A stretch of 33,623 bases of DNA from Croceibacterium_A sp035555595 (GCA_035555595.1 DATMGK010000044.1:1-33623), one strand, 5' to 3'; counted from the first letter of the stretch, positions 8,449 through 15,638 are shown. Notes: generated by a model from the letters alone, not told the origin. A program made the numbers and translations.

Positions 8449-8744
8449 ATGTTGAATCTCGATCGCCTGACAGAGGCGGCGCGCAGCGCGTATCAGTACA
8501 GTTCCGGCCGCATGATCGCGCTTACGCGCGTGGTGCTTGCCTTCGTGTTCCTGTTCGCGCTGTGGATCGATCCCGACCAGCCAGCCCGAGTGGTTATCGT
8601 CGGTTACATCCTGCTTGGCGGTTATTTCCTGCTCGCGATCGCAATGCTGGCACTCAGCTGGCGCAGCTGGTGGTGGGATCATCGCCTGGCATGGCCGCTC
8701 ATGGCGGTGGACATCTGCGCCTTCCTCTGACGGCCGCGTCATGA
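8449..8744 (+). pseudogene. Deletion remnant of a sensor histidine kinase
   Basis: The first 93 codons (8449-8730) encode the start of a membrane sensor: an amphipathic leader, then hydrophobic segments MIALTRVVLAFVFLFALWI and VVIVGYILLGGYFLLAIAML, ending abruptly at AVDICAFL and a stop. In another frame, bases 8715-8744 read LRLPLTAAS-stop. This is the kind of final strand that ends histidine-kinase ATPase domains, and its TGA overlaps the ATG of the next gene (ATGA), the usual kinase-regulator junction. I infer that an out-of-frame deletion removed nearly the whole kinase, including the His box and ATP-binding domain. The 12 bases CTGCGCCTTCCT at 8715-8726 make sense in both frames and mark the likely junction. 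A short functional membrane peptide is possible but less likely. Confidence 0.7.
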
Positions 8745-9373
8745 CCACCGTCCTGCTCGCGGACGACCACCCCTTCATGCGTGCAGGCGTGGAAGCCGTG
8801 CTGAGGGAATCGCCATTCCGGATCGTCGCCACGGCAGCCACGGGTGAAGAGGCGCTGCAAAAACTGGCGGAGCACGAGCCGGAGCTTTGCATCCTCGACG
8901 TGCGCATGCCCGCCCGCAATGGCGTAGAAGTGCTTCAGGCCACGCGTGAGAGGGGGGACCAGCGCCCGGTGGTTCTGTTGACCGCGGAACTGGAAGACGC
9001 AGCCCTGATCGCCGCCCTGCGCGCGGATGTGAACGGCATAGTGCTTAAGCACGTTGCCGAGGAGGCTCTGCTCGACTGTCTGGAAGCGGTCGCCGCCGGC
9101 CAGAAAGCCATTCCGGCAGACTTGCTGAACCATGCCGAGGCGCTGCTAGCGAAAGGGGAACCGCGCCATCCGCTTGGCGACCTTACCCCGCGCGAACGCC
9201 AGATCGCGGAACTTGTCGGTGGCGGACTGCGTAATCGCGATATCGCCTCGTCTCTCGGAATGTCGGAAGGCACCGTGAAGGTCTATCTGCACGTGATCTA
9301 TCAGAAGCTCGATATCGATAATCGCACCGAACTGGCCCTGATCGCCCACGGACGTCGCGACCTGATCCGCTGA
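8741..9373 (+). CDS. NarL/LuxR-family response regulator, now lacking its kinase
   Basis: This 210-residue two-domain regulator has an intact receiver domain: acidic pair D8-D9, phospho-acceptor D53 in CILDVRMP, switch threonine T81 and K103 in VLKHV. A GerE/LuxR helix-turn-helix follows at about residues 147-205 (LTPRERQIAELVGGG, MSEGTVKVYLHVIYQKL). It should bind DNA as a dimer after phosphorylation. Its upstream neighbour is a wrecked sensor kinase, so any phosphorylation must come from another kinase or small phosphodonors, or the protein may act unphosphorylated. The receiver shows no sign of decay. Its target is unknown. A strong hairpin terminator follows 11 bases after the stop. Confidence 0.93.
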   Translation: MTTVLLADDHPFMRAGVEAVLRESPFRIVATAATGEEALQKLAEHEPELCILDVRMPARNGVEVLQATRERGDQRPVVLLTAELEDAALIAALRADVNGIVLKHVAEEALLDCLEAVAAGQKAIPADLLNHAEALLAKGEPRHPLGDLTPRERQIAELVGGGLRNRDIASSLGMSEGTVKVYLHVIYQKLDIDNRTELALIAHGRRDLIR

Positions 9374-9384
9374 TCGGCAAAAGA

Positions 9385-9425
9385 GAAAGGCCCGCGCACT
9401 TCACGTGAAGCGGCGGGCCTCTTTC
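9385..9425. terminator. Bidirectional hairpin terminator between regulator and decarboxylase genes
   Basis: GGCCCGC at 9389-9395 pairs with GCGGGCC at 9413-9419. Between them lies the palindrome CTTCACGTGAAG, which can extend the stem. A purine-rich GAGAAA run precedes it and a TCTTT run follows, so it can serve both convergent genes. Confidence 0.85.
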
Positions 9426-9442
9426 CTGGCAACTTGGCGATT

Positions 9443-10633
9443 TTACCGCAGGCTAACGACGTTGTCGCTCTTGCGCGGATCTTCACGGCTGCCGTTGTAA
9501 AGGCTTGCCATCGGCTCATCCGACACGATCACCGCCTCGGCCATGCCGAAGCCGTTGAACCGCGTCTTCATCGCCGCGCCATAGGCGCCCAGCATGCCGA
9601 TCTCGATCCAGTCACCTGCCTGAATGTCCGCCGGCAGCATGAAGGGGCCCTTCATGAAATCGGCATCGTCACAGGTCGGGCCGTAGAACGAAAACTCCTC
9701 CAGCGGCTGGGTCAGATCGTCTTCCAGCGCCCGCACCGGAAACCGCCAGGCAACGTGCGCGGCGTCAAACAGCGCGCCATAGGCGCCGTCGTTGATGTAG
9801 AGCTCGTCACCGCGACGCTTCTCCACCTTCACGATCATCGAGCTGTATTCAGCGCACAGCGCACGGCCCGGTTCCGCCCAGAGTTCCGCCGAATAGGAAA
9901 TCGGCAGGTTCTCGAAATGACGGTGGATCAGCGCGAAGTAATCTTCGAGCGGCGGCGGCTCCATGCCCGGATACGACGAGGGAAACCCGCCACCGACATC
10001 GATGATATCGACCAGCACCGCAGCTTCGGCGATCGCGGCACGCGCACGTTCCAGCGCCTGCACATAGGCAAACGGCGTCATCGCCTGGCTGCCCACGTGG
10101 AAGCAGATTCCCAGCGCATCGCAATGCTGACGAGTCGCCTGCAAAAGCGACGCTGCATCAACCAGATCGGCGCCGAACTTCGCAGCCAGCGACAGTTCCG
10201 AATGCTCAGAAGAAACGCGCAAGCGGACAAGCAGGTTCAGGTCTTTCGCCCCGCTCGTCGCTTCCACGATCTTGGCCAGTTCCTCGTGAGTATCGAGGCT
10301 GAACGTGCGTACGCCATGGGTCGCATAGGCTTCGGCGATTGCGCTGCGCGTCTTGACCGGGTGCATGAAGCACAGGGTGGCTTCCGGCAGCAAATCCCGC
10401 ACCAGCCGCACCTCGGCAATCGAGGCGACATCGAAATGCGTGATGCCCGAATCCCACAGTATCTGCAGCAGTTCGGGCGAGGGATTCGCCTTCACCGCAT
10501 ACATGGTCTTGCCCGGAAACTTCTCCGCGAAGAAACGGGCAGCGCGCGCCGCAGCGTGCGGGCGATTGCAGATAACGGGTTCGTCCGGCGCGAGGGCGCG
10601 AACTACAGCCTTGGCGTCAGGATGGTTGTGCAA
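9443..10633 (-). CDS. PLP-dependent ornithine/lysine-type decarboxylase (fold type III)
   Basis: This cytoplasmic enzyme decarboxylates a basic amino acid, probably ornithine to putrescine or lysine to cadaverine. Fold-type III signatures are all present: the PLP lysine K48 in MYAVKANP, FHVGSQ (179-184), the phosphate loop DVGGGFP (212-218), EPGR (254-257), catalytic C321 in YGPTCDDAD and Tyr351 in GAYG. The CDD in place of CES favours an ornithine/lysine decarboxylase over diaminopimelate decarboxylase. The frame is open to 10738, but the extension covers a candidate promoter and a T-rich stretch. I start at TTG 10633 (LHNHPDAKAVVRAL), giving 396 residues; the ATG at 10693 is an alternative. 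It follows the acetyltransferase and deoxyhypusine-synthase-like genes on the same strand, which suggests polyamine synthesis. Confidence 0.92.
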   Translation of the reverse strand: MHNHPDAKAVVRALAPDEPVICNRPHAAARAARFFAEKFPGKTMYAVKANPSPELLQILWDSGITHFDVASIAEVRLVRDLLPEATLCFMHPVKTRSAIAEAYATHGVRTFSLDTHEELAKIVEATSGAKDLNLLVRLRVSSEHSELSLAAKFGADLVDAASLLQATRQHCDALGICFHVGSQAMTPFAYVQALERARAAIAEAAVLVDIIDVGGGFPSSYPGMEPPPLEDYFALIHRHFENLPISYSAELWAEPGRALCAEYSSMIVKVEKRRGDELYINDGAYGALFDAAHVAWRFPVRALEDDLTQPLEEFSFYGPTCDDADFMKGPFMLPADIQAGDWIEIGMLGAYGAAMKTRFNGFGMAEAVIVSDEPMASLYNGSREDPRKSDNVVSLR

Positions 10634-10710
10634 CTCAAGGGACCCCCAACAAAAAACTAGCGAACAAGCTGCCTTGCGGTTGGAAGTCCCCATGGGGCAG
10701 CGAAGGCGCG

Positions 10711-10738
10711 CATATATGTGGGCGCGGCTGAACTGCAA
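10711..10738 (-). promoter_or_regulatory. Candidate housekeeping promoter for the decarboxylase gene
   Basis: On the minus strand TTGCAG (-35) and TATATG (-10) are separated by 16 bases. Transcription would begin near 10704, giving a leader of about 70 bases before the TTG start. It would let the decarboxylase be expressed apart from the upstream stress-type promoter. This is assigned by eye. Confidence 0.4.
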
Positions 10739-10759
10739 GTTAAAAAAGTGCGGGTCGTT

Positions 10760-11914
10760 TCAGCCCTGCGGTGAACCCAGCCTTCGTGCGAAAACATGCG
10801 AGATTTCGCTGAACCCGTGCGCTTCGAAGAACGCGTGAGCACGATGGTTTTCGCGCCCCGATTCGAGGAAGGCCCAGGCGGCGCCCCTCTCCTCGATTCG
10901 AGCCACGAGTCGCTCCAGAAGCTGACGGCCAATACCTCCGCCCCGCATGGTGGGATCGACGGCCATGTCCTCAATCACCCCATAAGGATTAGGTCCATCC
11001 AGTTCCCACGAAACGATTCCGATGCCGACGATGCGTCCATCCTCGTTACGTGCAATCAGGAGATCGTCGGCTGGAAGCGATGAAAACTCTTCCAGATATC
11101 GCGCCTCAAGATCGGGAACCCAGCTTGCTCCGTCCATGCTGAGCCCGCACTGGATTTCGCTATGGCTGATATAGCTGGCCTGACTGCTGATAGCCGCAGC
11201 TGCGAAGCTGGCTGCTTCCTCCGCAGATGCGCCGCTGTCCCATGTGAAAGACAGCTTTGCAGCAGGGCCACCCTCATGCTTGACCGACGGGCCGGCTGAA
11301 GGCGCAATGACCGGAACGGGCACACGCCAATTCTCGATCACACCGCACTTCAGAACATCCGCGACTTTTCCGTAGAACACTTTGCGCCGAGCGTTGTGAT
11401 CGTTGTGGTTCCAATCCAGCATGACGCCGGAATCAAACACCTCACGAACGTCCAGAGTGTAGTTGTCGCGATATTCCGCCAGCCACTGACGCCGGAAATA
11501 GGCGAATTCCAGCACTTCGTAGAACCACGCCACCCAACTCGCATAGACTTCGGGCTGAATGACCTCCTTCTTTCGGAACCGACTCGCCGCTTCGAACAGA
11601 TTGAGGCATTGGTAGAAAAAGGCGTCAGCCTCTTCCTTCAGCTGCAACTCCGGCTTGCCGAGAATGTTCTCGCCGGTTTCACCCCAGTGCAGGGCGTCGA
11701 AATGCGCCGCTTTGTACTTGAATACTTCCAGCGACGCGAGTTCCAGGCTGAGGTAGGCTGCACCCTTCTCGATCCGTCTCTCCCGCAAAAGCGTGTAGAG
11801 AAACGAACCGACCGCCAGCATGAGAGCGAGGGATGCGACCAGCGCCTCCATCCCTCGCATCCCGAAAAAGCTGACGCCCTGCGTTGCAAACAGGGCAATG
11901 CTTTCCTCCCCCAT
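10760..11914 (-). CDS. Membrane-anchored protein with C-terminal GNAT acetyltransferase domain
   Basis: The 384 residues fall into two parts. The N-terminal half has one membrane segment (about 22-43, MEALVASLALMLAVGSFLYTLL) followed by basic RERR and a helical cytoplasmic domain rich in Phe, Tyr and Trp (about 50-195) that resembles DUF4760-type membrane proteins, though I am not certain. The C-terminal ~165 residues are a GNAT acetyltransferase with acetyl-CoA motif RGGGIGRQLLERL (324-336) and motif B ending AHAFFEAHGF. The gene starts 4 bases after the deoxyhypusine-synthase-like stop and precedes the decarboxylase, so polyamine acetylation is an attractive guess but unproven. Longer starts would run into the upstream gene; ATG at 11914 is preferred, with ATGs at residues 19 and 22 as alternatives. 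Confidence 0.8.
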   Translation of the reverse strand: MGEESIALFATQGVSFFGMRGMEALVASLALMLAVGSFLYTLLRERRIEKGAAYLSLELASLEVFKYKAAHFDALHWGETGENILGKPELQLKEEADAFFYQCLNLFEAASRFRKKEVIQPEVYASWVAWFYEVLEFAYFRRQWLAEYRDNYTLDVREVFDSGVMLDWNHNDHNARRKVFYGKVADVLKCGVIENWRVPVPVIAPSAGPSVKHEGGPAAKLSFTWDSGASAEEAASFAAAAISSQASYISHSEIQCGLSMDGASWVPDLEARYLEEFSSLPADDLLIARNEDGRIVGIGIVSWELDGPNPYGVIEDMAVDPTMRGGGIGRQLLERLVARIEERGAAWAFLESGRENHRAHAFFEAHGFSEISHVFARRLGSPQG

Positions 11915-11918
11915 CGGA

Positions 11919-12971
11919 TCAGGCGAACAGCTTGGCCCAGCGGCGCGCGGGCCGATCCTTCCAGATACCCCGGTGATAGGCGTCACTGGCCAGCAGCGGC
12001 ATCACGGAAGCGGCCTCGGCGAAAACCATCTGCTCGATGCCGGTGTTGACCTTACCCCAGCTCGCCGCTTCCTGCAGCGTGGAAGAGGAACAGGCCCCGT
12101 CGCGCACGTCAGCCACGGTGATCTGCACAGCGTATTTGTGCACCTCGACATCCTCATGTCCGAGGATCTCGGCGCAGACCACGGTGTCCTGAATGAAGTT
12201 CTTCGGAACGCCGCCGCCGATCATCAGCAGGCCGGTGGTGCCGGCCTTGATCTTGATCTGAGTCAGCTCGCGGAAGTCGGCCACGGAATCGATCGCGACA
12301 TAAGGCCGCCCAGCCTTCATCGCCTCCACCTGGTGCTTCACCAGCCCGAAACCGGCAGAGCTATCGGAGAACGCAGGGCAGAAGATCGGCACGTCATGCT
12401 CATAAGCGAGCTTTACGAGGCTGTTTTCCTTCTTGCCGTGTTCGGCGAGATACTTGCCCATCTCACGGATAAAAGCGCGGCTGGAATAGAGCCCTGCGGG
12501 AATGGATTCGGCGATCTCGAAGATCGTGTGATCGACGTGCTGAAGCTGCTCCTCGTCAATATAGGTGTCGTAGATACGATCGATATAAAGCGAGCGCAGG
12601 GTGTCATCATCAGGGATTTCAAGCGCTTGGTAATGCTTGTGGCCAAGCCCTTCGAAGAAATCCATGTCCACGATGGTGGCGCCCGTGGCGACGACGCCGT
12701 CGATCATGTTGTTACGCAGCAGTTCCGCATAAAGATCCATGCAGCCAGCGGCGCTGGTGGAACCGGCGACAACAAGGAAGATGGAGCAATCCTTGTCTTC
12801 CAGCATCTGGTTATAGATGCGGGTGGCGCGCGCCAGATCGCGGCTGGTGAAGCTCATCTTCCCCATCGCGTCGATGATAGGCCGGGCATCGAAGCTCTTG
12901 ATATCGATGTGTTCGACTTCGGTCGAAAGCAGTTCCGCCTTGCGGGTGTCGTTCACTGTCCCATCGCTCAT
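11919..12971 (-). CDS. Deoxyhypusine-synthase-family protein, probable polyamine (homospermidine-type) synthase
   Basis: This 350-residue protein belongs to the NAD-dependent deoxyhypusine synthase family. The catalytic lysine is K307 in EAASWGKVN, corresponding to the WGK lysine of the eukaryotic enzyme. Other family stretches are VVAGSTSAAGC, GVVATGATIVD, FCPAFSDSSAGFG, MIGGGVPKNFIQ and VQITVADVRDGACSS. Bacteria lack eIF5A, the normal substrate, so a small-molecule aminobutyl transfer such as homospermidine formation is the likely role; this is family knowledge plus inference. The neighbouring decarboxylase could supply its diamine. The ATG at 12971 is preceded by AAGGA and sits about 26 bases after the predicted start point of an EcfG-type promoter. 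The frame extends to 13499 but lacks conserved features there. Confidence 0.92.
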   Translation of the reverse strand: MSDGTVNDTRKAELLSTEVEHIDIKSFDARPIIDAMGKMSFTSRDLARATRIYNQMLEDKDCSIFLVVAGSTSAAGCMDLYAELLRNNMIDGVVATGATIVDMDFFEGLGHKHYQALEIPDDDTLRSLYIDRIYDTYIDEEQLQHVDHTIFEIAESIPAGLYSSRAFIREMGKYLAEHGKKENSLVKLAYEHDVPIFCPAFSDSSAGFGLVKHQVEAMKAGRPYVAIDSVADFRELTQIKIKAGTTGLLMIGGGVPKNFIQDTVVCAEILGHEDVEVHKYAVQITVADVRDGACSSSTLQEAASWGKVNTGIEQMVFAEAASVMPLLASDAYHRGIWKDRPARRWAKLFA

Positions 12972-13003
12972 GACTTCGGCAAATCCTTCTGGTCTGCGGG
13001 AAA

Positions 13004-13028
13004 AACGGGGGCGGCCACAGCGCGTTCC
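13004..13028 (-). promoter_or_regulatory. EcfG general-stress promoter for the polyamine operon
   Basis: On the minus strand GGAAC (13028-13024) and CGTT (13007-13004) are separated by exactly 16 bases, the known alphaproteobacterial EcfG consensus. A T run follows the -10 element. Transcription would start near 12997, leaving a short leader with AAGGA before the ATG at 12971. Confidence 0.7.
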
Positions 13029-13238
13029 CCGTAAAAGGCGCGCCCGATAGAGGGTGCTCTCATTCAAGTAAATACGCGACGTGGCGGCACCATGACAATG
13101 GCGGAAAACCGTGCTTCTCGCCAGCGCCGACATGCAAAGCGCGTAATGGGCGCAGTGCCAGCATTTCTTGCCCGGCAGGTTCAATTGACAGTGCAATTTC
13201 CGCACTTCACGCTCTTCGTACTGGAATGGAGATGAAGC

Positions 13239-13667
13239 ATGATCGGAGTAGGCACCCTTCCCCCGGTGATCGTCCTCGCTGCGTGGACGATGGTCATGTG
13301 GGCGTGGATGTACCGGGCGAGGATGCCGGAATTGAGGCGCGCCGCGCTGAGCGAGGAGGAGCTTTCGACGCTTACACAGGCCCGGCTGGACCAGATGCTC
13401 CCACCAAGCAGCCAGTGGAAAGCGCATAATTACAATCACCTGCATGAAGCACCAACCGTATTCTATGCGGTTGCACTGGTTCTGGCGGTAATCGGACAAG
13501 GGGATGGGTTAAGCGCGCTTCTCGCCTGGCTTTATGTAGTGCTGCGGATCGCGCATTCGCTGATCCACGCCACGAACAACCGCGTTATGCGAAGGTTCGT
13601 CGTATTCACGCTGTCGAGTGTAGTGCTGATGGCGCTCATCCTGCGCGCCGCGATTGCATTTGTATGA
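13239..13667 (+). CDS. MAPEG family membrane protein
   Basis: The 142-residue protein has about four hydrophobic helices and the MAPEG signature region: KAHNYNHLHEAPTVFYAVAL (residues about 61-80), then LYVVLRIAHSLIHATNNRVM. MAPEG proteins are membrane-associated and bind glutathione or eicosanoid-like substrates in animals; bacterial members are mostly uncharacterised, with detoxification often proposed. The start ATG at 13239 is preceded by GGAGATGAAGC, a good ribosome-binding site. A TTGACA hexamer lies at 13185-13190, but no convincing -10 follows it at the right distance. It is divergent from the deoxyhypusine-synthase-like gene, with 267 bases between them that hold the EcfG promoter of that gene. 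It converges on the small membrane protein downstream. Confidence 0.9.
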   Translation: MIGVGTLPPVIVLAAWTMVMWAWMYRARMPELRRAALSEEELSTLTQARLDQMLPPSSQWKAHNYNHLHEAPTVFYAVALVLAVIGQGDGLSALLAWLYVVLRIAHSLIHATNNRVMRRFVVFTLSSVVLMALILRAAIAFV

Positions 13668-13709
13668 TCGAACTGCACCCCGCCGCCACGCGTACGAAGG
13701 GCCAGAACG

Positions 13710-13738
13710 AAAAAGGCCGCCGGATTGAACCGGCGGCC
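13710..13738 (-). terminator. Rho-independent terminator of the small membrane protein gene
   Basis: GGCCGCCGG (13715-13723) and CCGGCGGCC (13730-13738) form a perfect 9-bp stem with a 6-base loop. On the minus strand the stem is followed by five T (13714-13710). It can also block reading from the convergent MAPEG gene. Confidence 0.88.
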
Positions 13739-13763
13739 CTTCGTTGTGGTGTGTTTGCTTAAC

Positions 13764-13988
13764 CTACGGGCTGGTCGGCAGGTCCACGTCTTTCCCGTCC
13801 TGGTCATTGACCTGGAAAAGAATGAAAACGAGCAGACCGGCAGCCAGCAGACCCAACAGAAGCGGAGCACCGCCGCCAGCTTCTTCGGAAGCGGAAACAG
13901 GAGCGGCCGTACGAACCGGCGCCGCATGCGCGACGGTACCGCCCGCAACCATGGCTGCAACGGCAGCCCCGAGGAACAACTTACGCAT
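13764..13988 (-). CDS. Small exported membrane protein (74 aa), candidate stress protein
   Basis: The frame runs upstream to 14069, but I start at the ATG at 13988 because GGAG sits seven bases before it and the resulting N-terminus is a clean Sec signal peptide (MRKLFLGAAVAAMVAGGTVAHA, cleavage near residue 22). The mature part is a short Ala/Pro/Ser spacer, a glycine cluster (EEAGGGAP), one hydrophobic segment LLLGLLAAGLLVFILF and an acidic tail. Short signal-plus-anchor proteins of this kind occur widely in sphingomonads and have no known function. An EcfG-type promoter lies about 110 bases upstream and a strong terminator 26 bases downstream, so it looks like a single-gene transcript induced in general stress. 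Confidence 0.78.
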   Translation of the reverse strand: MRKLFLGAAVAAMVAGGTVAHAAPVRTAAPVSASEEAGGGAPLLLGLLAAGLLVFILFQVNDQDGKDVDLPTSP

Positions 13989-14095
13989 TTCTATCTCCAG
14001 GCCGTTGTTTCGCTGGCGTTTAAGCGCATCAATCGATGGGCTGCAAGGGCCTTTGGCCCCGTAAACCATTCTTTACGCTTGATCGCCGGGTTCGG

Positions 14096-14121
14096 AACGC
14101 CCCCATCGGAGGGACGGTTCC
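14096..14121 (-). promoter_or_regulatory. EcfG general-stress promoter upstream of the small membrane protein
   Basis: On the minus strand GGAAC (14121-14117) and CGTT (14099-14096) are 17 bases apart, within the known EcfG spacing. The two elements lie inside an inverted repeat, TTCGGAAC (14091-14098) and GTTCCGAA (14117-14124), so a hairpin or operator is an alternative reading. The predicted leader is about 100 bases. Confidence 0.55.
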
Positions 14122-14189
14122 GAATGCGTTCCCCAAACGAAACGATTATCTAGATATGTGTTGCAGCAATGTTACGGTTATTGACGCAA

Positions 14190-15359
14190 TCAGACCGGAA
14201 GGCCGATATAATTCTCGGCAATACTCGTCTGTGCAGCGCGGCTGGAGGCAATGTAGTCAAGCTCCGCAACCTGCATCGCGCGTTCAAACGACCCATCTTC
14301 GGGGAACCGGTGCATCAGCCGAGTCAGCGACCAGGAGAACCGTTCCGCTTTCCACACTCGCGACAGCGCGCGCGCGGAATAGGCCGTAATCGTATCTGCA
14401 TCATTCTTGCGGAAATATCCGGACAGTGCCTCGGCCGCATAATGTACGTCGCTGGCGGCCAGGTTGAGGCCCTTGGCGCCAGTCGGGGGTACAATGTGTG
14501 CAGCGTCGCCACACAACAGCAAAGAACCGTACCTCATCGGTGCAAAGACGTAGCTGCGCAGCGGGGCGATCGATTTTTCAAGCGCCGGGCCGCGAACGAT
14601 ATGCCCGGCGGCTTCTGGCCCCAGACGTATGGCGAGTTCATCCCACAACCTGTCGTCCGGCCATTCCTCCACCCGATCGGTCAGCGGCACATCGATATAA
14701 TACCGGCTGCGCGAATGGCTGCGCATCGAAGCGAGTGCGAAGCCACGCTCATGATTGGCGTAGATCAACTCGTGATTGCAAGGCGGAACATCGGCGAGAA
14801 TGCCGAGCCAGCCGAACGGATACTCGCGATGGTATTCGGTGCCCACACTCGCCGGGATGGCGCGTCGGCTGGGACCGTGAAAACCATCGCAACCGACAAT
14901 GAAGCGCGCATCTATTCGATGTTCTGCCCCATCCAGAGTGTAAGTCACCCACGGCGTATCACCATCCACATCGTGCAGCGCAACTGCGTCGACCCCGTAA
15001 ACAATTTCCAGTCCACGTTCCTCCGCAGCGTCCATCAGATCGCGCGTAAGTTCGGTCTGGCCATAGACCACCACCTGCCCACCGGTCAGCGCAGCTATAT
15101 CGATACGGATAAGCCGCTCGCCATCGGCAAGATTGAAGCCGTCGTGCGGCAGTCCTTCCGCCTTCAGCCGCGCATCAAGCCCCAGACGCTCCATCAGCGA
15201 TACGGTGATCTGCTCCAGCACTCCGGCCCGGATACGCCCGAGAACGTAATCAGGCGACTGCCGTTCAAGCACGACACACTCTATGCCTTCAGCGCGAAGA
15301 AGGTGGCCAAGCAGCAGGCCGGCAGGTCCTGCGCCAATAATGCAGACTTGGGTTTTCAT
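14190..15359 (-). CDS. pobA: 4-hydroxybenzoate 3-monooxygenase
   Basis: PobA is a cytoplasmic flavoprotein that hydroxylates 4-hydroxybenzoate to protocatechuate using NADPH and oxygen. The 389 residues are close to the 394 of the Pseudomonas enzyme. Visible motifs are GAGPAGLLLGHLL (FAD-binding, residues 9-21), GRIRAGVLEQ, the DG motif VGCDGFHGPSRRAIP, and the second FAD motif LLCGDAAHIVPPTGAKGLNLA. The start MKTQVCIIGAG is family-typical. No protocatechuate-cleavage genes and no PobR-type regulator lie nearby, so it stands alone here, divergent from the PEP-CTERM gene; the rest of the pathway must lie elsewhere if it exists. Confidence 0.95.
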   Translation of the reverse strand: MKTQVCIIGAGPAGLLLGHLLRAEGIECVVLERQSPDYVLGRIRAGVLEQITVSLMERLGLDARLKAEGLPHDGFNLADGERLIRIDIAALTGGQVVVYGQTELTRDLMDAAEERGLEIVYGVDAVALHDVDGDTPWVTYTLDGAEHRIDARFIVGCDGFHGPSRRAIPASVGTEYHREYPFGWLGILADVPPCNHELIYANHERGFALASMRSHSRSRYYIDVPLTDRVEEWPDDRLWDELAIRLGPEAAGHIVRGPALEKSIAPLRSYVFAPMRYGSLLLCGDAAHIVPPTGAKGLNLAASDVHYAAEALSGYFRKNDADTITAYSARALSRVWKAERFSWSLTRLMHRFPEDGSFERAMQVAELDYIASSRAAQTSIAENYIGLPV

Positions 15360-15479
15360 GAGGGCGCGCCCTAGCCTGCGCGGATGGAAGCGGCAAGAAT
15401 GAGCGGCAAGGTCTGCCAGTTGTTCTGTGCCAACGAAAGACAGCCCTTCAGTTTTAGCGCGCCAAGGCGTCGTTTATAG

Positions 15480-15495
15480 TTAACGGCCTGTTTAC
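15480..15495 (+). promoter_or_regulatory. CtrA-like site upstream of the PEP-CTERM gene
   Basis: TTAAC at 15480-15484 and TTTAC at 15491-15495 are spaced by six bases, one mismatch from the TTAA-N7-TTAA cell-cycle regulator CtrA box. It lies in the 279-base divergent region between pobA and the PEP-CTERM gene, which otherwise shows only a possible TATAGT hexamer just upstream. It could easily be chance. Confidence 0.2.
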
Positions 15496-15638
15496 GTGCT
15501 CCCGAACACGCAGTATGAGAGAGCTACGCAGTTCACCCCCTTACGCGAGTCCGCATGAAGGGATCGCGGAAATCGGGTGTTCTTCGAAATCAATCACAAA
15601 AACCGGTCGCGCTTGGCTCGAATGATAAAGGATACGCA

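Noticed and set aside
7063..8919. 618-codon minus-strand frame opposite hemA
   Set aside because: It covers hemA, the kinase remnant and the start of the regulator in antisense, has shadow composition and no recognisable motif.
11820..13034. 404-codon plus-strand frame opposite the deoxyhypusine-synthase-like gene
   Set aside because: It is antisense to a gene with a clear catalytic lysine motif and has no ribosome-binding site or family resemblance.
12972..13499. N-terminal extension of the deoxyhypusine-synthase-like frame
   Set aside because: The extension crosses the EcfG promoter and runs opposite the MAPEG gene. The family-like sequence begins only after ATG 12971.
14018..14046. TTGCAG-N17-TTAAAC as a housekeeping promoter for the small membrane protein
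   Set aside because: The -10 match is poor; the EcfG match further upstream is better, although a second promoter cannot be excluded.
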